A DNA stretch of 64,000 nt from Haloarcula marina (lineage in GTDB: Archaea > Halobacteriota > Halobacteria > Halobacteriales > Haloarculaceae), in assembly GCF_024218775.1 (NCBI RefSeq), contig NZ_CP100404.1:1302001-1366000 (forward strand). Direction: 5' to 3'. Positions 32,834 through 42,185 of the stretch are shown here, piece by piece. The translations under genes were made by a program, and so were the position numbers. The notes beneath the pieces were generated by a model. It searched no databases. It saw only the letters and a program-made list of their open reading frames with translations, and had not been told where the DNA came from. Each line of letters opens with the position of its first letter. Position 1 is the first letter of the stretch.

Positions 32834-33874
32834 TCAGAGGCGGTGAACGGCCTCGGGACCGAAGCCGAGTTCGACCGTTCCCTCGGGCGGCGCGTCGGCC
32901 GCCGTCTTCGCGAGCACGGTTCGCCCGTTCCACGCGCAGTGGACGCGGTAGGCGTCGCCCAGAAATTCGACCGTCTCGACCGTCGCGGCGAGTCCGGTCT
33001 CGGTCCCGCTGTCCGCGTCGCCGATGACGATGTCCTCCGGGCGAACGGCCAGTGTGAGAGCGTCACCGGGGTTCGCGTCGGCGTCTCGCGGGAGCGGGAG
33101 CGTCACCCCGTCGACGGCGACGCCCGCGCCGTCGCCGGTGACCGTTCCGGCGAAGACGTTGTTGTCGCCGACGAACTCGGCCACGAAGCGGGAGGCCGGT
33201 TCGCGGTACACCGACTCGGGCGTTCCGACGTGTTCGAGGCGGCCGTCCTGCATGACGGCGACGCGGTCGCTGACGGCGAGAGCCTCCGCTTGGTCGTGGG
33301 TGACGTACAGCGTCGTGATACCGAGTTCGCGCTGGATGGATTTGATTTGCACCCGGAGTCGCTTTCGAAGCTTCGCGTCCAGCGCCGAGAGCGGTTCGTC
33401 GAGCAGGAGTACGTCCGGTTCGGGTGCGAGCGCGCGCGCAAGCGCGACCCGCTGTCGCTGGCCGCCCGAGAGTTGGTCCGGGTCCCGGTCGGCCAGCGAG
33501 CGCAGGTCGACCAGTTCCAGTAGCTCCCCGACGCGGGCGTCGTCGTCGCCCTCGACGTCGTGGAACTGCAACCCGTAGGCGACGTTCTCGCGGACGGTCA
33601 TGTGCGGAAAGAGCGCGTAGCTCTGGAACACGATGCCGACGTTGCGCGCCTCGGGCGCGTCGGCGGTCACGTCGCGTCTGTCGATGGTCACCCGGCCCGT
33701 CGACGGTGATTCGAGGCCAGCGATGGCGCGCAGCATGGTCGTCTTTCCGCATCCGGAGGGGCCGACGAGCGTGAAGAACTCGCCGTCGGCGATGGACAGC
33801 GACACGTCGTCGAGGGCGTCGACGCCGTCGAAGGAGACGGAGAGACGTTCCACGTCGATACCGGGCGCGGTCAT
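32834..33874 (-). CDS. ABC importer ATPase, PotA/FbpC type with TOBE domain (thiamine-type operon)
   Basis: 346 residues. Walker A is GPSGCGKTTM, the signature is LSGGQRQRVALARAL, and Walker B is VLLLDEPLSALD; YVTHDQAEALAVSDRV is the H-loop. Residues about 245-346 form a TOBE-like regulatory domain (ALTLAVRPEDIVIG). Bacterial ThiQ is shorter, so the substrate (thiamine, iron, polyamine) is set by the binding protein at 35658. It overlaps the permease stop by 4 nt (ATGA), so the three genes of this minus-strand operon are coupled. Confidence 0.9.
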   Translation of the reverse strand: MTAPGIDVERLSVSFDGVDALDDVSLSIADGEFFTLVGPSGCGKTTMLRAIAGLESPSTGRVTIDRRDVTADAPEARNVGIVFQSYALFPHMTVRENVAYGLQFHDVEGDDDARVGELLELVDLRSLADRDPDQLSGGQRQRVALARALAPEPDVLLLDEPLSALDAKLRKRLRVQIKSIQRELGITTLYVTHDQAEALAVSDRVAVMQDGRLEHVGTPESVYREPASRFVAEFVGDNNVFAGTVTGDGAGVAVDGVTLPLPRDADANPGDALTLAVRPEDIVIGDADSGTETGLAATVETVEFLGDAYRVHCAWNGRTVLAKTAADAPPEGTVELGFGPEAVHRL

Positions 33875-35655
33875 CGTTCCCACCGCCCCCCGACGCGGTC
33901 GATGAGCACGAAACTGACGGTTGTCACCGCCAGCAGGACCGTCCCCATCGCCGTCGCGGGACCGAGATTCGGCCCGAGCGAGCGGTTGGCGATGTAGCGT
34001 TCGAGCGCGACGGGCATCGTCGCGCTGTCGACGCCCTCCGCCAGTAGCACTGTCGAATCGAACTCGCCGATACTGATGGCGAAGGCGAAGGCCGCACCGG
34101 CCACGAGCGCCGGGGCGACCAGCGGCAACTCCACGTCGACCAGCGCCCTCGTGCGGTCGGCCCCGAGCGCCCGCGCCGCGTCGACGAGTCGGTCGTCGAT
34201 GCCGCCAAGAGCCGGGGTGACGTTCCGCGAGACGAAGGGGTACGCCGCGACGGCGTGGACGGCCACGACGGCGAGCGGTCCCGTGAGGACGATTCGCTGC
34301 CCGAACAGCGACGTGCCGAACACGAGCGAGCGGAGCATCCCCAATCCGACGACGATGCCGCTGACCGCGAGCGGCGCGGTCAGAAGGGCCTCGGCGACCC
34401 GCGACCACCGACTGTCTCGCGTGGCGACGACGGAGACGAGGACCCCCGTCGGAAGCGCCAGCGCCAGCGCGCCCGCGCCGAACAACAGCGAGTTGCGTAT
34501 CGCAGGCAGGGGACGGACCGTCCCCGACGCCGCCGACGCCTGCCGTGACAGCAAGAACCCGTAGTACTCCAGCGTGAACTGGCCGTCGGGCGTCGTCACG
34601 CTCTCGACGAGCAGACTCGCCAGCGGCCCGACGAACAGCACCAGCGCCACGAGTCCGTACGCGAACAGCGCCAACCGTCTCGGGGACAGCACCGACCGCC
34701 GCCCGACGAACAGGGGCGTCCGCGTCGGCCCGCCGCCGTCGCCGCGCGGCCGAATCTGCGCGGCCTCGTACCGCAGATAGACGTACAGCAGACCGAGTGA
34801 GAGCGCCGTCTCTATCGCGGCGAGCGTCGCCGCCTCGGTCAGTTCGAGGTTCTGGACGCTCGCGAACACCCACACCTCGACGGTGGCGAGTTGCAGGCCG
34901 CCCAGCGCGAGGACGATGGGGAACGACATGAACGTGAAGACGAAGGTGAGCACCGACGCCGTCAACAACGCCGGGAGCAACTGCGGGACGGTCACGTCCA
35001 CGAACGCCCGGCGGGGCGACGCGCCCAAGGTCCGGGCCGTCTCGACGCGGCGCGAATCCACCGACTCCCACGCCGCCGTCACCAACCGCGTCACCAGCGG
35101 CGCGTTGTAGAACGCGTGTGCGAGGACGACGAGTTCGAGCGTGAACGTCACCTCGACAGGCCCGAGGCCCGCGAGTGCGAGGGCGTCGTTGAACAGGCCC
35201 GTCCGCCCGAACATCGCCAGAAATCCGACGGCGACCATTATGGACGGGAGGACGAACGGAAGCATCGTCACCGACCTGACGAACCGGCGTCCGGGGAACT
35301 CGAAGCGGGCGAGCAGGTATGCACCCGGCAGGCCGACGACGACGCTCGCGACAGTCGAGAGGAACGCCTGATACGCGGTGAAGCCGAACAGCCCCAACCG
35401 AACGGGGGGCATCCCGGCGCGAAGCCACGTCACGACACCGCGGGGAACGGTCGTCGGCGCGGTGACGAGCGTGTGTGCCGCGCCCGTGTAGAACGGGTCG
35501 GCCAGCACCGAGACGACCGGTGAGAGGGTGAGTCGCCCGCCGACGGAGACGGCGCTGGCGAGGACGCTCCCGACGGGGTAGTAGAAAATCACGACCAGCG
35601 TCGCTATCGCCGCGACGACGCCGACCGAGAGCGCCCGGCCGTCCCGGAACCGCAT
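33871..35655 (-). CDS. ABC importer permease with two fused channel domains (ThiP/FbpB-like)
   Basis: 594 residues with about twelve hydrophobic helices. Two BPD_transp_1 halves are visible, each with the cytoplasmic coupling loop EAA-type sequence: TARTLGASPRRAFVDVTVPQLLPAL and AARALGADRTRALVDVELPLVAPAL. This fused permease, with a single ATPase, is the plan of thiamine and ferric-iron importers. ATG at 35655 follows the binding-protein stop by 2 nt. Translational coupling on both sides supports one complex. Confidence 0.9.
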   Translation of the reverse strand: MRFRDGRALSVGVVAAIATLVVIFYYPVGSVLASAVSVGGRLTLSPVVSVLADPFYTGAAHTLVTAPTTVPRGVVTWLRAGMPPVRLGLFGFTAYQAFLSTVASVVVGLPGAYLLARFEFPGRRFVRSVTMLPFVLPSIMVAVGFLAMFGRTGLFNDALALAGLGPVEVTFTLELVVLAHAFYNAPLVTRLVTAAWESVDSRRVETARTLGASPRRAFVDVTVPQLLPALLTASVLTFVFTFMSFPIVLALGGLQLATVEVWVFASVQNLELTEAATLAAIETALSLGLLYVYLRYEAAQIRPRGDGGGPTRTPLFVGRRSVLSPRRLALFAYGLVALVLFVGPLASLLVESVTTPDGQFTLEYYGFLLSRQASAASGTVRPLPAIRNSLLFGAGALALALPTGVLVSVVATRDSRWSRVAEALLTAPLAVSGIVVGLGMLRSLVFGTSLFGQRIVLTGPLAVVAVHAVAAYPFVSRNVTPALGGIDDRLVDAARALGADRTRALVDVELPLVAPALVAGAAFAFAISIGEFDSTVLLAEGVDSATMPVALERYIANRSLGPNLGPATAMGTVLLAVTTVSFVLIDRVGGRWER

Positions 35656-35657
35656 CG

Positions 35658-36716
35658 TCAGTTGCTCGCGATTTGGCGCGCCCACTCGTCTATCCAGCCC
35701 TCGACGTTGCCCGCGAGTTCGTCGTAGCTAAAGGTCACGGGTTCGGGGGGTTCGAGGGCGTACTCGCCGAAGTCGCCGCCGGGTTCGACGCCCTCGACGG
35801 CCGGGAACTGGACGTTTCGCACCGCAATCTCGGACTGGGCTTCCTCGCTGAGCACGAACGACATGAACTCGCGGGCCAGTTCGGGGTTGTCGGCGTCGGC
35901 GAACTGCGCCATCCCTTCGGGGTTCGCGTACCCCTGGTCGTTCAGGAATCCGACCTGATGGCGGGACATGTCCACGTCCTCGCCGTGGTAGTACACTTGG
36001 TCGGTGGAGTAAGAGACGACCATCGGGGCCTCCTCGTTCGTGTAGGCCTGATACGCCGGTTGCCAGTCCGAGAGAATTCGGACGCCGTTGTCGAGGAGTC
36101 CCTGCCAGTAGTCGAGGTAGCCGTCGGCCCCCTTCGCCGCGATGGTCCACAGCAGGAACGCGCGGCCGGGGTCGGACTGCTGGGCGTTCTGGGTGATGAG
36201 CGCGTCCTCGTAGCCCGGTTCCAGTAGCGTGTCGAACGTCGCGGGTTCGTCGACGGCGCCCTCGTCGTACACCAGACTGATGTAGCCGGTGTCGTACGGA
36301 ATCACGCGCCCGTCGGGGTCGAAGTTCAGCGACGGCTTGACCGAGTCAGCGCCGTCGACGCTATCGGTGGCCGCGGCGAAGAGCGCGTCGTCGAGTTCTT
36401 CGTCGGCCCGGACGAGTTCGCCCGTGTTCAGGCCCACGAACACGTCGGCGTCTATCGGCGCACCCTCGGCCTTCCGCTGGATGAACTGGTTGATGCCGCT
36501 CTCCGGCGTCCGGAACTCGACAGTCGAGTCCGGGTGTTCGGACTCGAAGGCGGACTTGAGCCAGTTCCCCGCCGTCCCCTCGCCGGTGAACGAGGAGTAC
36601 GTCGCGACGGTCAGCGTTCCGTTCAGCGATTCGGACGACCCTCCGCTACACCCGGCCAACGCGGTCACTCCAGCGGCCCCGATGCCGGTGCGGGCGAGGA
36701 ACGTACGTCGTTTCAT
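35658..36716 (-). CDS. Thiamine-type ABC substrate-binding lipoprotein (ThiB-like)
   Basis: 352 residues. The signal is Tat-like (MKRRTFLARTGIGAAGVTALAGC) with a lipobox and C23 as the lipidated residue. The mature domain has LTVATYSSFTGEG, DADVFVGLNTGEL, VIPYDTGYISLVYD and LITQNAQQSDPGRAFLLWTI, resembling the thiamine-binding protein family. Iron-binding FbpA proteins lack this pattern, so thiamine is favoured, at moderate confidence. TATA-like GTTAAAGTATTA lies about 25-35 nt upstream on the minus strand. No TPP riboswitch-like structure was recognised in the 108-nt intergenic region. Confidence 0.8.
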   Translation of the reverse strand: MKRRTFLARTGIGAAGVTALAGCSGGSSESLNGTLTVATYSSFTGEGTAGNWLKSAFESEHPDSTVEFRTPESGINQFIQRKAEGAPIDADVFVGLNTGELVRADEELDDALFAAATDSVDGADSVKPSLNFDPDGRVIPYDTGYISLVYDEGAVDEPATFDTLLEPGYEDALITQNAQQSDPGRAFLLWTIAAKGADGYLDYWQGLLDNGVRILSDWQPAYQAYTNEEAPMVVSYSTDQVYYHGEDVDMSRHQVGFLNDQGYANPEGMAQFADADNPELAREFMSFVLSEEAQSEIAVRNVQFPAVEGVEPGGDFGEYALEPPEPVTFSYDELAGNVEGWIDEWARQIASN

Positions 36717-36824
36717 CACTTGGTTGATTCACCGAGTAATACTTTAACAACTCGTTCTACTGACGGCGGGGCCGCCTCGTTCGGAAGACTGGATATTTGT
36801 ACGCGACCGCCGACACACTGTCGT

Positions 36825-38138
36825 ATGGACGTACCCGAACGCGGCGATGTGGACCACCTCATCGACCCACAACCTCTCCCGGCGTTCGCACGAGTCCGCT
36901 ACGAACCACCGACCGAGACGGTGTCAGACCCGGCCGCGGCGGCGCGGGCCGAACTCGACGCGCTCTCGTTCGATGGCGTCCCCGACGGCGGGACCGTCGC
37001 CGTCGCCGTCGGTAGCCGCGGCATCCACGCTATCGGCGACATCGCCGCCAGCGTCGTCGCAGAACTCGCCGAACGGGGGTTCGACCCGGTGCTGGTCCCC
37101 GCGATGGGAAGCCACGGCGGCGCGACGCCCGACGGACAGCAGGAGGTGCTGGCGTCGCTCGACATCACCGAGGAGCGGACGGGCGCGCCCATCGACGCCC
37201 GGATGGACGCCGAGGAACTGGCGACGGTCACGGTCGGCGAGACAGAGATGCCGGTGTACTTCTCGACGGCGGCACTCTCCGCCGATGCCGTCGTCGTCGT
37301 AAACCGCGTGAAGGCGCACACGAACTTCTCCGGGCCGATTGAGAGCGGCCTGACGAAGATGGCGGTCGTCGGACTGGGCAAACAGCGCGGCGCGAAGGCG
37401 TTCCACTCGACGGCCATCGCCGAGGGCTACGTCGAGACGCTTCGGACCGCGTTACCGGTCGTCGAGTCGGAGACCCCCTTGCTGGGTGGTGTCGCCCTCG
37501 TCGAGAACTTCAGCGAGGAGATAGCGACCGTCGAGGGCGTCCCGACGGGGTCGTTCCTCGACCGCGAACCCGAACTGCTGGCACAGGCGAACGAGGAGAT
37601 GCCGACTCTACCGGTCGACGACGTGGACCTGCTGGTGGTCGACGAACTCGGCAAGGAGATTTCCGGGGCGGGAATGGACACGAACGTCATCGGTCGCTAC
37701 CGCGTCCTCAACGCGGACGACCCCGAGACGCCCGCTATCAAACTCATCTACGCCCGCGGCCTGACCGAGGCGACGAAGGGCAACGGCAACGGCATCGGCC
37801 TCGCGGACATCACCCGACGGGCCGCGCTCGACCAACTCGACTTCCAGAAGACGTACGCCAACGCGCTCACCAGCGGGTCGCTCGCGAAGGCCAAACTCCC
37901 GATAGTCGCGCCGGACGACGAGTTCGCCCTCCGGACGGCGTTTGCCGCGCTCGGCGGGTACGACTCCGACACCGTCCGGGTCCTCTGGATACGGAACACC
38001 GAGGACCTTTCGGAGATGTGGGTCTCCGAAGCCGTGCGCTCGGACCTGCCCGACGCGGCGACGGTCCTCGAACAGGGGTCGCTCACCTTCGACGACGGAA
38101 CCGCCAGGTTCACCGGTTCGTCGGCCCCCGAGCGTTGA
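36825..38138 (+). CDS. LarA-like (lactate racemase domain, DUF2088) protein
   Basis: 437 residues. The N-terminal domain has VAVAVGSRGIHAIGDIAASVV and VPAMGSHGGAT (the GSHGxxT motif of LarA-like proteins), then VVVVNRVKAHTNFSGPIESGLTKM. LarA uses a nickel-pincer nucleotide to racemise lactate; no larB/C/E cofactor genes are nearby, so cofactor and substrate are not established. Its stop overlaps a downstream ATG (TGATG at 38136), which is in frame with the enoyl-CoA hydratase. TATA-like GGATATTTG lies about 30 nt before the ATG at 36825. Confidence 0.72.
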   Translation: MDVPERGDVDHLIDPQPLPAFARVRYEPPTETVSDPAAAARAELDALSFDGVPDGGTVAVAVGSRGIHAIGDIAASVVAELAERGFDPVLVPAMGSHGGATPDGQQEVLASLDITEERTGAPIDARMDAEELATVTVGETEMPVYFSTAALSADAVVVVNRVKAHTNFSGPIESGLTKMAVVGLGKQRGAKAFHSTAIAEGYVETLRTALPVVESETPLLGGVALVENFSEEIATVEGVPTGSFLDREPELLAQANEEMPTLPVDDVDLLVVDELGKEISGAGMDTNVIGRYRVLNADDPETPAIKLIYARGLTEATKGNGNGIGLADITRRAALDQLDFQKTYANALTSGSLAKAKLPIVAPDDEFALRTAFAALGGYDSDTVRVLWIRNTEDLSEMWVSEAVRSDLPDAATVLEQGSLTFDDGTARFTGSSAPER

Positions 38139-38164
38139 TGTACCGAGGCGGCGACGGGCGGGAC

Positions 38165-38953
38165 ATGGAACAGTTCGACGACATCAGCTACGTCGTCACC
38201 GACGGCATCGCGACAGTCACCATCGAGCGGCCGGACGTGTACAACGCCTTCACCCGGAACACCGTCCTCGAACTCAACGCGGCCGCCCGGACCGCCGAAG
38301 CGGACGACGGCGTCTACGCCGTCGTGCTGACCGGCGCGGGCGCGGGCTTTTGCTCGGGTGCGGACACCACCGAGATGCCCGACTGGGACGACCAATCGCC
38401 CGAAGAGTACGGGGCGTTCCTCTGGGTCATCCAGCAGTTCGTCTGGAACCTCCGGACGATGGCGACGCCTTCCATCGCCGCCGTCAACGGGCCAGCTATC
38501 GGCGCGGGGTGTGACTTCGCGCTCGCCTGTGACCTGCGCGTCGTCGGCGAGGACGGCGTCATGCGCGAGGGATTCGTCAACATCGGCCTCGTCCCCGGCG
38601 ACGGCGGCGCGTGGCTCCTGCCCCGACTCGTCGGCGAGTCGAAGGCCCGCGAGTACCTGCTCACCGGCCGCGACATCACCCCCGAGGACGCCGTCGACAT
38701 CGGTCTCGCCGTCGAACGAGCGGCCGACGCCCTGGACGCGGCGGGTGACCTCGCGGCCGAGATTCGGGACAAACCGGCCACGGCGGTCCGGCACACGAAC
38801 CGACTAATCGACCCCCAGCAGAGCTTCCCCGAGTACTGCCGGAACGCGGCCGAGTACCAGTGGGACTGCGTCGTCGACGCGGAACATCGGGAAGCCGTCG
38901 CCGCGTTCAACGAGGGCCGCCCACCGAACTTCGAGCGGGCATACGAGAACTGA
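38165..38953 (+). CDS. Enoyl-CoA hydratase/isomerase (crotonase) family protein
   Basis: 262 residues with the crotonase fold. The substrate-binding strand pair YVVTDGIATVTIERPDVYNAF is followed by GAGAGFCSGADTTEMP (first oxyanion glycine region) and GPAIGAGCDFALACDLRVVGED (second). The catalytic glutamate of typical hydratases would fall near 130, where the helix reads EDGVMREGFVNIGLVPGDGG; E-to-other substitutions cannot be judged. An upstream ATG at 38138 gives nine extra residues and a stop-start overlap; ATG at 38165 is the family-like start. It likely hydrates trans-enoyl-CoA in beta-oxidation. Confidence 0.87.
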   Translation: MEQFDDISYVVTDGIATVTIERPDVYNAFTRNTVLELNAAARTAEADDGVYAVVLTGAGAGFCSGADTTEMPDWDDQSPEEYGAFLWVIQQFVWNLRTMATPSIAAVNGPAIGAGCDFALACDLRVVGEDGVMREGFVNIGLVPGDGGAWLLPRLVGESKAREYLLTGRDITPEDAVDIGLAVERAADALDAAGDLAAEIRDKPATAVRHTNRLIDPQQSFPEYCRNAAEYQWDCVVDAEHREAVAAFNEGRPPNFERAYEN

Positions 38954-38984
38954 GCGAGCACGGCGAAGTCGGCCGACCGCCGCG

Positions 38985-40124
38985 TTACCGCTCCGAGACG
39001 GCCGGGAGGCCGTCTTCTTTCAGCGCCCGGGCGATGGTGTTCAACTGCATCTCGTCGGTCCCGGCGGCGATTCGACGGCCGCGCGCGAGTCGGTAGAGGT
39101 GTTCCAGCGGGTGACCCTGCTGGTAGGCGCGCGCGCCGACGATTTGAACGGCCTCGCTGACGACGCTCTCGACCATCTGCGAGCAGTGGAGCTTCGCCGT
39201 CGAGGTCCGGAGTCGCGACGGCGGGCGTTCGTGACCCTGTGCTCCGGCCGCGGAGAGATACGTCAGGGAAGCCGCCGTCTCGACCTGCCGGTACATCTCC
39301 GCGAGTTTCCACTCGATGCCCTGAAACGAGTCGAGCGTCTGTCCGAACTGCTCGCGCTCGCTCGCGTACGAGAGCGCCTGTTCCAGCGCCGCCTCGGCCC
39401 ACGCGACGGTGAGGACCGAACTCCCCAACCGCTCCCAGTTGAGCGACACCAACTGCCGTTTGAACGCCGCTTTTCCGCGGGTGAGGACGTGGCTCTCCGG
39501 CACGACCACGTCGTCGATGGTGAAGTGCGTCTGGGCGTACCCGGCCATGTTCGTGTACACCGTTTCGATTTCCACGCCGGGGTCGTCGTAGGGAATGACC
39601 ACGGACCCGAGGCCGTCCGGGAACCGGACCCACGTGACGGCGGCGTCGCCGAACGGGACGCCGCCGACCCACGTCTTCTCGCCGTTACACACCAACCGGC
39701 CGTCGGTGTCGGTCACTGCCGTCGTCATCGCCCCCACGTCCGACCCGGCGTCGGGTTCCGAGATGGCGATGGAGACGAAGCTCTCGCCCGCGGTTACGTC
39801 GGGGAGGAACTCCCGTTTCACTTCCTCGGAGCCGAACAGGTCGATGGCTCGCGGGGCCACCATGCTCTGCATGTAGGTGAACCACCCCGTGTCCGGGCAC
39901 TCGCGGCCGACCGCTTCGGTCAGGAGCATCGCCGTCACGTCGCCCAGTCCCTGCCCGCCGTACTCCGCGGAGATAGACGGGCAGTACAGGTCCGCGTCGG
40001 CGAGTCGCCGGAGGTTTTCCCACGGAACGTCGCCGCGCCACGTGTACGCCTCGTCGGCGAACTCGGCGGCCACCGACTCCGCACGCTCGGCGTACTCGCG
40101 TTGGTCCGGTGTCAGGGCGACCAT
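38985..40124 (-). CDS. Acyl-CoA dehydrogenase
   Basis: 379 residues. AISEPDAGSDVGAMTT (FAD/substrate loop) and EKTWVGGVPFGDAAV, YASEREQFGQTLDSFQGIEWKL and IVGARAYQQGHPLEHLYRLARG are visible. The C-terminal EG-T/S-E base of other dehydrogenases reads AAGTDEMQLNTIAR, so the usual catalytic glutamate is shifted or replaced by alanine/glycine; activity toward an unusual acyl-CoA is possible. ATG at 40124 begins MVALTPDQREY. A palindrome and a TATA-like TTTATC lie immediately upstream. It faces the enoyl-CoA hydratase gene convergently. Confidence 0.85.
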   Translation of the reverse strand: MVALTPDQREYAERAESVAAEFADEAYTWRGDVPWENLRRLADADLYCPSISAEYGGQGLGDVTAMLLTEAVGRECPDTGWFTYMQSMVAPRAIDLFGSEEVKREFLPDVTAGESFVSIAISEPDAGSDVGAMTTAVTDTDGRLVCNGEKTWVGGVPFGDAAVTWVRFPDGLGSVVIPYDDPGVEIETVYTNMAGYAQTHFTIDDVVVPESHVLTRGKAAFKRQLVSLNWERLGSSVLTVAWAEAALEQALSYASEREQFGQTLDSFQGIEWKLAEMYRQVETAASLTYLSAAGAQGHERPPSRLRTSTAKLHCSQMVESVVSEAVQIVGARAYQQGHPLEHLYRLARGRRIAAGTDEMQLNTIARALKEDGLPAVSER

Positions 40125-40139
40125 CACGTGAACGTTTCC

Positions 40140-40150
40140 CACGATTCGTG
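40140..40150 (-). promoter_or_regulatory. Palindromic operator candidate upstream of the acyl-CoA dehydrogenase
   Basis: CACGATTCGTG has 5-bp arms CACGA/TCGTG around one base. On the minus strand it lies between a TATA-like TTTATC (about 40151-40156) and the ATG at 40124, where the transcription start would fall. A repressor binding here would block the dehydrogenase. Confidence 0.35.
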
Positions 40151-40326
40151 ATAAATCGTCGTATCGAGTCGGCAACGCCGTGTTGGCTCCGGCACGGGAG
40201 GCCAGCGGTCGATGCCTTGGTCGAGAAGAGTACACCGCTCGCGGCCGAAACAGTCGATTTTCGCGCGAGAGGGCGAGACCGAAGTCGGCGGCTAGGGGTC
40301 TGTCGACGGAACTCGATGCCGTCCCT

Positions 40327-40812
40327 TCACCGCTCCAGTAGCGCCTTCGTCTCCCGGTGGCGATACCGGAACATCGGTTCCATCCCGAGGAATCCGAGCG
40401 GTCCGACGGCGCGGCCGAGCGGTCCGCCGGGGAGTTCGTACTCGACGTGGTCCCGGACGATGGTCGCGTCCTCCCCGTCGGCGCGGAATCGGTGGGTGTG
40501 CTCCCACTCCGGGAACGGCCCCTCGGTCATCACGTCCCGGAACATGGCCTCGCCGTCGTCCTCCTCGCGAGCGACGATTTCCGAGACCCAGCGCTGTCGC
40601 GGGCCGACGCCGAACGGTCGGATGGACGAGACGACGACGGACCCCGCGTCCAGTACTTCGGGGTCGGGGTCGCCGTCCGGGCCGCGCGTCTCCTCTATGC
40701 GGAGGTGCATCCAGTCTGGCGTCAGGGCGACGAGGCCGTCGCCGGTCGAGTGAAACTCCCACACCTCGGACAGCGGCGCGGCGACGCGGACTTCGCGCTC
40801 GAAGACGGGCAT
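40327..40812 (-). CDS. SRPBCC/START-like ligand-binding protein (cyclase/dehydrase-like)
   Basis: 161 residues beginning MPVFEREVRVAAPLSEVWEFHSTGDGL, the classic first strand and helices of SRPBCC (polyketide cyclase/dehydrase) proteins. A beta-rich middle has PFGVGPRQRWVSEIVAR and DRVEYELPGGPLGRAV-like strands. The last helix, MFRYRHRETKALLER, is the long C-terminal helix of the fold. These proteins bind hydrophobic ligands in a cavity; the ligand is unknown. The 202-nt gap between this gene and the acyl-CoA dehydrogenase contains no other convincing gene. Confidence 0.8.
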   Translation of the reverse strand: MPVFEREVRVAAPLSEVWEFHSTGDGLVALTPDWMHLRIEETRGPDGDPDPEVLDAGSVVVSSIRPFGVGPRQRWVSEIVAREEDDGEAMFRDVMTEGPFPEWEHTHRFRADGEDATIVRDHVEYELPGGPLGRAVGPLGFLGMEPMFRYRHRETKALLER

Positions 40813-40874
40813 ACCTCCGATTGGTGCGACACGGGGAAAACGACGGCGGTGGCGGCGGTCGATTGCCGCCGACC

Positions 40875-42131
40875 TCAGGGCCAGATGCCCGCTTCCTCGG
40901 CGGCGTTGACGACGCGTTCGATGGCGACGACGTACATCGCGGTGCGGAAACTCGGGGCGTCGGTCCGCTCGTACGTCTTGACGAGGTTGTCGAAGGCGTT
41001 CGTGATGACCCGTTCGAGTTCGTCGTTGACGCGCTGTTCCTCCCAGTAGAAGCGCTGGCGGTTCTGGACCCACTCGAAGTACGACACCGTGACGCCGCCC
41101 GCGTTGGCGAGGATGTCGGGAAAGACGGCCACGTCGCGGTCGGTCAGCACGTCGTCGGCCCGCGGCGTCAGCGGGCCGTTGGCGGCTTCGACGATGATGT
41201 CCGCCTGCACCTCCTGGGCGATGTCGCCGTTGATGGCATTCTCCAGCGCCGCCGGGATGAGGAGGTCCACGTCCAGCGTCAGCAGTTCCTCGTTGGTCAG
41301 TTCCTCGGTGGCGTCCTCGAACCCCGTGACCGACCCGGTCTCGTTCTTGTGACTTTTAGCGGCCCGGGCGTCGAAACCGTCGGGGTTGTAGACGGCCCCC
41401 GAGGAGTCCGAGACGGCGACGATGTTCGCGCCGAGGTCGTCGATGAGTTTCGCGGCGACGGACCCGGCGTTGCCGTAGCCCTGGACCGCGACGGTGGCCT
41501 CGCCGACGTCCTTCCCGAGGTAGTCGAACGCCTCCCGCGTGGTGAGCATCACTGAGCGACCGGTCGCTTCGACGCGACCTGCGCTCCCGCCCGATTCGGG
41601 GGCTTTCCCGGTGATGACGCCGGGTTCGGTCGTGTTCTCTAAGGTCTCGTAGGTGTCCTTTATCCAGTTCATCTCCCGCTGGCCGGTGTTCACGTCGGGC
41701 GCGGGGATGTCTCGGTCCTCGCCGATGAACGGGCGCAGTTCCTTGGCGAACGAGCGCGTGACGCGCTCCACCTCGCCGTCGGAGTACTCGCGGGGGTCGA
41801 GTTTGATGCCGCCCTTCCCGCCGCCGTAGGGGATGTTGACGGCGGCGCACTTGTACACCATCCACCCCGAGAGCGCCTTCACCTCGTCGCGAGAGACCTG
41901 CGGGTGATAGCGAATCCCGCCCTTGTACGGGCCGCGGTCGCCGTTGAACTGCGAGCGGAAGGCCTTGAACACCTCGATGGACCCGTCGTCCATCTCCACG
42001 GAGAGGTTCGTCTCCAAGACCCGCTCCGGGTGTTTCAACCGTTCGAGAACGTCGGTCGGGTACTCCAGATAGGCGGCCGCGTCGTCGATTTGCTCCTGCA
42101 AGCTCTCGAACGGGTTCACCTCGTTAGACAT
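40875..42131 (-). CDS. gdhA: Glutamate dehydrogenase (hexameric type)
   Basis: 418 residues. The substrate-binding region has PYKGGIRYH and [15 protein letters not shown] with the catalytic lysine, and the nucleotide-binding part has [17 protein letters not shown] (GxGxxG). It interconverts glutamate and 2-oxoglutarate with NAD(P), linking nitrogen and carbon metabolism. ATG at 42131 is chosen over an upstream frame extension that covers the promoter. The 5' region contains two copies of CTACATAG, candidates for operator half-sites. The next gene downstream in the same direction (SRPBCC protein) is 62 nt away. Confidence 0.93.
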   Translation of the reverse strand: MSNEVNPFESLQEQIDDAAAYLEYPTDVLERLKHPERVLETNLSVEMDDGSIEVFKAFRSQFNGDRGPYKGGIRYHPQVSRDEVKALSGWMVYKCAAVNIPYGGGKGGIKLDPREYSDGEVERVTRSFAKELRPFIGEDRDIPAPDVNTGQREMNWIKDTYETLENTTEPGVITGKAPESGGSAGRVEATGRSVMLTTREAFDYLGKDVGEATVAVQGYGNAGSVAAKLIDDLGANIVAVSDSSGAVYNPDGFDARAAKSHKNETGSVTGFEDATEELTNEELLTLDVDLLIPAALENAINGDIAQEVQADIIVEAANGPLTPRADDVLTDRDVAVFPDILANAGGVTVSYFEWVQNRQRFYWEEQRVNDELERVITNAFDNLVKTYERTDAPSFRTAMYVVAIERVVNAAEEAGIWP

Positions 42132-42133
42132 AG

Positions 42134-42141
42134 CTACATAG
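42134..42141. promoter_or_regulatory. CTACATAG element next to the gdhA start codon
   Basis: CTACATAG is found 3-10 nt before the gdhA ATG (at 42131, minus strand) and again inside the inverted repeat at 42186-42199. Its location suggests it overlaps the transcript start. Confidence 0.3.
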
Positions 42142-42185
42142 ACACTTAGCGCGGTGAAAAGGGTACCGCCGGTCATGGGCGGGCT

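Noticed and set aside
32834-35428. One very long reading frame across the ABC ATPase and permease on the minus strand
   Set aside because: The upstream part is an Arg-rich GC-frame shadow of the permease; the true ATPase starts at the ATG ending at 33874 with a 4-nt overlap.
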